Shown piece after piece: positions 39,947 through 43,232 of a DNA stretch of 43,232 bases. Location of the stretch: positions 1 through 43,232 of the forward strand of contig NZ_JAAIKO010000055.1 in the NCBI RefSeq assembly GCF_016107395.1. The letters are read 5' to 3'. The notes beneath the pieces were generated by a model that was given only the letters and a program-made list of their open reading frames with translations, had not been told where the DNA came from and made no database searches. The stretch's first letter is position 1. The number at the start of each line of letters is the position of its first letter. The translations under genes and the position numbers were made by a program. Origin of the DNA: Streptomyces fildesensis. GTDB taxonomy: Bacteria; Actinomycetota; Actinomycetes; Streptomycetales; Streptomycetaceae.

Positions 39947-40681
39947 CTACGGGCCGAGAAGGTAGCCGAGTACGGCGTCCCCGACCCGCTGGTCGGTGAC
40001 TTCCGCGCTGTTGGCCTCCTCGCGGGCGAACTTGACCGCGTTCTGCAGCTTCTCCACCCGCTCGAGCAGCTCGTTGACGCGCCGGGCCGGAAGGGCGCCG
40101 GAGAACTTGACGGTCGTCCAGTAACCGACCGGCACGTCCTCGTAGTACACGTCGACCTGGGCGGGGTGCTTCTCCGTCGCCTCGGCCTTGACGTGGTTGC
40201 GCGGCACCTTCTTCGTACGGATGGTGCGTACCGGCTCGGTCTTCCACGCGTCGCTCGACGGGTCGAGGTTCCACGACTCCGAGGCGTCGAGCACCGGCAG
40301 CTTGCGGATGAAGGTGTGCAGGTCCACCAGCTGCTTCTCCAGGAACAGCAGGTACGACACCGGCACTTCCCGCACCAGCGGGCGGCCGTCGACCGTCACG
40401 TCGGCGCGGGCCTCGCAGTTCGCCCAGTCCTTGGTGGCGGTGACGTCGAAGAGCCGGGTGAGGGTGACCGCGGTCGTCCGCAGTACGTCCTCGGCCTTGA
40501 TCTGGACCCGGGTCGACTCGGGGGGCAGCTGTTCGCCCTCCTCGTCCTTCGGCTGATAGGTCCGGGAGAGCCCGGAGAGCAGAACGGGCTTCTGCAGGTC
40601 GTGATGGGAAGCGGTCAGTTCCTGTTGGGACTTGGACTTGACGCCCTTCTCGACCGCGATGATCTGATTGAGTTTCGCCAC
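39947..40681 (-). CDS. Protein of unknown function, 244 aa (possibly DUF7873 family), upstream of tRNA-like RNAs
   Basis: GTG start (reads MAKLNQIIAVEKGVKSKSQQ). The protein is soluble and charged, without signal or membrane segment; Lys/Glu-rich blocks include RTYQPKDEEGEQLPPESTRVQ, VPVSYLLFLEKQLVDLHTFIRKLPVLD, VRTIRTKKVPRNHVKAEATEKHPAQV and a coiled-coil-like VNELLERVEKLQNAVKFAREEANSAEV. I recall similar proteins in actinobacteria and actinophages, annotated as a DUF; function unknown. TAGCGT 6 nt before the GTG, with no ribosome site (the purines there are on the other strand), marks a leaderless mRNA. The two permuted tRNA-like RNAs follow 87 nt downstream on the same strand, suggesting a joint function. 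Confidence 0.82.
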   Translation of the reverse strand: MAKLNQIIAVEKGVKSKSQQELTASHHDLQKPVLLSGLSRTYQPKDEEGEQLPPESTRVQIKAEDVLRTTAVTLTRLFDVTATKDWANCEARADVTVDGRPLVREVPVSYLLFLEKQLVDLHTFIRKLPVLDASESWNLDPSSDAWKTEPVRTIRTKKVPRNHVKAEATEKHPAQVDVYYEDVPVGYWTTVKFSGALPARRVNELLERVEKLQNAVKFAREEANSAEVTDQRVGDAVLGYLLGP

Positions 40682-40687
40682 AGGAGG

Positions 40688-40693
40688 ACGCTA
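40688..40693 (-). promoter_or_regulatory. -10 box of the 244-aa protein / tRNA-like operon
   Basis: TAGCGT on the minus strand ends 6 nt before the GTG at 40681, placing the transcription start at the start codon. TTCGAT about 18 nt further upstream is a possible weak -35. Confidence 0.55.
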
Positions 40694-40804
40694 ACAGGCC
40701 CGAACCCCTTGATCGAACGAATATCCGCCGGAAGGCCCGCGGCAACCGCCGTGCACAGGAGCGGTCTTGGCGGACCACGGGCCCCGGTGGCTCAGTGCGG
40801 CGGC

Positions 40805-42064
40805 TCAGTGCGGCGGGTGCGCGCAGCCGCCGTAGTGGTCGGCCACGACGCGGGTCATCGCTCCGAGCGGGTCGGACGCCACCTGGGTCGACGAGAAGAA
40901 GACGTTGCCGCGCACCTGCGGGAAGTCGCGGTCGAAGGTGAGATGGCGGGAGAGCTCGGCGGGGTCCTGCCAGGCCGCGGGCTGGCCGGCGACACCCACC
41001 TTGTACAGCGCCTCGCCCACGTACAGGTCGACGTCCGTTCCGGAGACCACATCCGCCCACCAGGGGACGAGCTTGGCGTAGTCGGCGGCCGGGAACCCGA
41101 TGTTCCAGTACACCTGGGGAACGATGTAGTCGATCCACCCCTTCTTCACCCACCCGCGGGTGTCGGCGTGCAGGTTGTCGTAGGTCTGGACGCCCGCTGT
41201 GGTGTCGGAGCCGAGCGGGTCGGTCGCCCGGTTGCGCCACACCCCGAAGGGGCTGATCCCGAAGCGGGTGTGCGGCCGGATCCGCTTGATCCGGACGGCC
41301 GTCTCACGCACCAGCCGGTCGGTGTTGTCGCGCCGCCAGGCCGCCCGGTCGGGGAACCCGGAACCGAAGGCGGCGTACGCGGCATCGTCGTCGAAGACCT
41401 GCCCCGCCACCGGGTACGGATAGAAGTAGTCGTCCCAGTGCACCGCGTCGACCGGATAGCGCCGCACGGCGTCGAGCATCGCGTCCTGGACGAACCGCCG
41501 CACCTCCGGCAGCCCCGGGTTGTAGTACAGCTTCCCGCCGTACGGGACGACCCACTCGGGGTGCAGCCGGGCCGGGTGGGTCGGGGTGAGCAGGTTCGGG
41601 TCGGTGTTGTTGGCGATGCGGTACGGGTTGAACCAGGCGTGCAGTTCCAGACCGCGCCGGTGCGCCTCGCGCACGGCCGTGCCGAGCGGGTCCCAGCCGG
41701 GGTCCTGGCCCTGGGTCCCGCTGAGGTACTGCGACCACGGCTCGTACGGCGACGCCCACAGCGCGTCCGCGGTGGGCCGGACCTGGAGGATCACCGCGTT
41801 GAGCCGGCGCTCGACGGCGGTGTCCAGCAGATCGAGCAGTTCCCGCCGCTGCTCCGCCGCCGGCAGGCCGGGTGCGGAGGGCCAGTCCGTGTTGGCGACG
41901 GTCGCGATCCACATACCGCGGAACTGGCGCGCGGGCCGCTCCCGTTCCGTGGTCCCGGCCCTGGCGGCCGCCGCCGCGGGTGTCCCGGTGGCGGCCGCCA
42001 GGGCCACCGCGCCCACGGTGCCGATGGCTCCCACGGCGAAGGTCCTGCGAGTGATGTGCCCCAT
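40805..42064 (-). CDS. Secreted family-10 glycosidase-like protein (GHL10/DUF187)
   Basis: 419 aa from ATG 42064, with AGGGGGC about 6 nt upstream. Tat signal peptide MGHITRRTFAVGAIGTVGAVALAAATGTPAAAA (twin Arg at 6-7). The catalytic barrel starts with FRGMWIATVANTDWPSAPGL, then LNAVILQVRPTADALWAS, LELHAWFNPYRIA, VDAVHWDDYFYPYP (acid/base candidates Asp-Asp), RFGISPFGVWRN and WIDYIVPQVYWNIGF: the GHL10 family, linked to peptidoglycan or exopolysaccharide glycans. Exported folded by Tat; substrate not established. Confidence 0.9.
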   Translation of the reverse strand: MGHITRRTFAVGAIGTVGAVALAAATGTPAAAAARAGTTERERPARQFRGMWIATVANTDWPSAPGLPAAEQRRELLDLLDTAVERRLNAVILQVRPTADALWASPYEPWSQYLSGTQGQDPGWDPLGTAVREAHRRGLELHAWFNPYRIANNTDPNLLTPTHPARLHPEWVVPYGGKLYYNPGLPEVRRFVQDAMLDAVRRYPVDAVHWDDYFYPYPVAGQVFDDDAAYAAFGSGFPDRAAWRRDNTDRLVRETAVRIKRIRPHTRFGISPFGVWRNRATDPLGSDTTAGVQTYDNLHADTRGWVKKGWIDYIVPQVYWNIGFPAADYAKLVPWWADVVSGTDVDLYVGEALYKVGVAGQPAAWQDPAELSRHLTFDRDFPQVRGNVFFSSTQVASDPLGAMTRVVADHYGGCAHPPH

Positions 42065-42219
42065 CCGTGCCCCCTGATCGTCGGGTGCTGTCCCGCTGAT
42101 GATGGTGCGGCCGGGGGGCTGGAGCAATCCTCCGCACCGGCGGAGTAACGTCGGAGCGGGCGGGCCCGCTACCGCGTGGTGCGCCCGCTTATTCCTGTAC
42201 CACAGCGAAAGGCTTACGA

Positions 42220-43077
42220 GTGAGCGACATCCAGCGCGTCGGAGTGGTGGGGGCCGGGCAGATGGGCTCCGGTATCGCGGAGGTCTGCGCCCGCGCCGGA
42301 CTGGACGTCCGGGTCGCGGAGACCACCGGCGAGGCCCTGGAGCTCGGCCGTACCCGTCTGACGAACTCCCTCGGGAAGGCCGCGGAACGCGGCAAGATCA
42401 CCGAGGAGGAGCGGGACGCGACACTCGCCCGTCTGAGCTTCACCACCGACCTCGGCGAATTCGCCGACCGTGACCTCGTGATCGAGGCCGTGGTCGAGAA
42501 CGAGCAGGTCAAGACCGAGATCTTCCAGGTCCTCGACCAGGTGGTGACCCGGCCGGACGCGATCCTGGCCTCCAACACCTCGTCCATCCCCCTGGTGAAG
42601 CTCGCGGTGGCCACCTCGCGTCCCGAGTACGTGCTCGGGATCCACTTCTTCAACCCGGCCCCGGTGCAGAAGCTCGTCGAGCTGATTCCGGCCCTCACCA
42701 CCGCGGACGACACCCTCAAGCGCACCGAGAGCCTCGTCACCGACGTCCTCGGCAAGCACGCGATCCGCGCCCAGGACCGCTCCGGATTCGTGGTGAACGC
42801 GCTGCTGGTCCCGTATCTCCTGTCGGCGATCCGGATGTTCGAGTCCGGAATCGCCAATCGCGAGGACATCGACAACGGTATGGAAATGGGCTGCGCGCAC
42901 CCGATGGGCCCGCTCAAGCTTTCCGACCTCATCGGTCTGGACACCATTGCCGCCATCGCGGATTCGATGTACCACGAATTCAAGGAGCCGCTGTACGCCG
43001 CTCCCCCGCTGCTCCAGCGCATGGTCGACGCGGGCCGGCTGGGCCGTAAGACCGGGGCCGGTTTCTACCAGTACTGA
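42220..43077 (+). CDS. 3-hydroxybutyryl-CoA dehydrogenase
   Basis: 285 aa, GTG start with GAAAGG 8 nt upstream. NAD(P)-dependent interconversion of acetoacetyl-CoA and 3-hydroxybutyryl-CoA. N-terminal Rossmann VGVVGAGQMGSGIAEVCARAGLDVRV; catalytic core ASNTSSIPLVKLA and GIHFFNPAPVQKLVELI (catalytic His and Asn); C-terminal DRSGFVVNALLVPYLLSAIRMFESGIANREDIDNGMEMGCAHPMGPLKLSDLIGLDT. Likely role: butyryl/ethylmalonyl-CoA supply or PHB-type metabolism. Its strong terminator is at 43103. Confidence 0.94.
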   Translation: MSDIQRVGVVGAGQMGSGIAEVCARAGLDVRVAETTGEALELGRTRLTNSLGKAAERGKITEEERDATLARLSFTTDLGEFADRDLVIEAVVENEQVKTEIFQVLDQVVTRPDAILASNTSSIPLVKLAVATSRPEYVLGIHFFNPAPVQKLVELIPALTTADDTLKRTESLVTDVLGKHAIRAQDRSGFVVNALLVPYLLSAIRMFESGIANREDIDNGMEMGCAHPMGPLKLSDLIGLDTIAAIADSMYHEFKEPLYAAPPLLQRMVDAGRLGRKTGAGFYQY

Positions 43078-43102
43078 CCGCATTGATGAACCAGTGAAAA
43101 AG

Positions 43103-43130
43103 CCGGCCCGCCGTTCCGACGGCGGGCCGG
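43103..43130. terminator. 11-bp bidirectional terminator
   Basis: CCGGCCCGCCG pairs perfectly with CGGCGGGCCGG around TTCCGA, between the dehydrogenase stop (43077) and the convergent ABC ATPase stop (43135). Confidence 0.85.
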
Positions 43131-43134
43131 TCCG

Positions 43135-43232
43135 TCATCCGTGGGCGTTCTCGTAGGCGCTGACGACTTCCTCGGTGGGGCCGTCCATGAGGAGCTCGCC
43201 CTTCTCCAGCCACAGCACCCGGTCACAGGTGT
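43135..43232 (-). CDS. ABC transporter ATP-binding protein, polysaccharide-export type (C-terminal end only)
   Basis: Only the last ~31 codons are inside the window. They read TCDRVLWLEKGELLMDGPTEEV followed by VSAYENAHG and stop. CDRVLWLEKG is the segment just after the H-loop in TagH/Wzt-like ATPases of teichoic-acid, O-antigen or galactan exporters, and GPTEEVVSAY is their usual ending. The catalytic part lies beyond the window edge. Confidence 0.65.
   Translation of the reverse strand, partial: TCDRVLWLEKGELLMDGPTEEVVSAYENAHG

Noticed and set aside
1..43232. CRISPR array, insertion sequence, integrase or prophage
   Set aside because: No regularly spaced repeats, transposase, recombinase or phage structural genes were seen; the short tandem repeats are simple duplications.

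Overview
The window is high-GC, densely coded actinobacterial chromosome, almost certainly Streptomyces. Signs are GC-biased third codon positions, GTG/TTG starts, ATGA/GTGA stop-start overlaps, CCA-less tRNA ends, many leaderless genes with a TANNNT box 6-8 nt before the start codon, and a gene order (cobalamin block, metNIQ, GDPD, acyltransferase, argH, argR-D-B-J-C) that I remember as conserved in Streptomyces core chromosomes. Most of it is conserved core; the accessory-looking part is about 31.9-40.7 kb.

Layout. 1-3.7 kb: end of a tRNA-Val(GAC), a zinc-ribbon protein, an aminoglycoside-phosphotransferase-fold protein, two small proteins and a membrane-anchored Ser/Thr kinase. 3.8-6.2 kb: a two-subunit acyl-CoA dehydrogenase operon behind a perfect CAAG-CG-CTTG operator. 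6.4-7.25 kb: an rRNA/tRNA methyltransferase. 7.3-13.5 kb: cobalamin/siroheme genes on the minus strand (CysG/CobA-type, a BluB-CobT fusion with a very long disordered N-terminus, CobL). 13.6-15.2 kb: an acetyltransferase and a methyltransferase. 15.3-18.2 kb: the methionine importer metN-metI-metQ behind an unlisted 26-codon Cys/Met-rich leader peptide, which looks like a translation-sensing attenuator. 18.3-25.4 kb: HAD hydrolase, membrane proteins, acetyltransferase, small sigma factor, secreted GDPD, PlsC acyltransferase, DHA2 exporter and its TetR regulator with an 18-bp operator. 25.5-31.9 kb: arginine biosynthesis, argH alone with an ARG box between its -35 and -10, then argC-J-B-D-R translationally coupled from one strong promoter. 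32-34.2 kb: a GlxA/AraC-type regulator next to a GAPDH gene, flanked by short tandem duplications. 34.3-38.9 kb: YdeI-like protein, EamA transporter, LysR regulator, RlmG-like methyltransferase, acetyltransferase. 38.95-39.5 kb: decayed gene fragments. 39.55-40.7 kb: the most unusual locus. 40.8-43.2 kb: secreted family-10 glycosidase, 3-hydroxybutyryl-CoA dehydrogenase and the end of a polysaccharide-export-type ABC ATPase.

The main discovery candidate is at 39.64-39.86 kb on the minus strand. Two consecutive elements each hold every tRNA part except a normal anticodon loop, in circularly permuted order: anticodon-stem 3' strand, variable loop, T-arm with UUCGANU loop, acceptor 3' strand, a 6-9 nt linker, acceptor 5' strand, U8-A9, D-arm with GG in the loop, anticodon-stem 5' strand. 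Acceptor strands pair 7/7 in both. They lie 3' of, and on the same strand as, a leaderless gene for a 244-aa protein of unknown function and end at a hairpin. I read them as tRNA mimics, most likely related to bacterial Y RNAs (Yrl), or alternatively as permuted tRNA genes. No Ro60 or RtcB gene is in the window.
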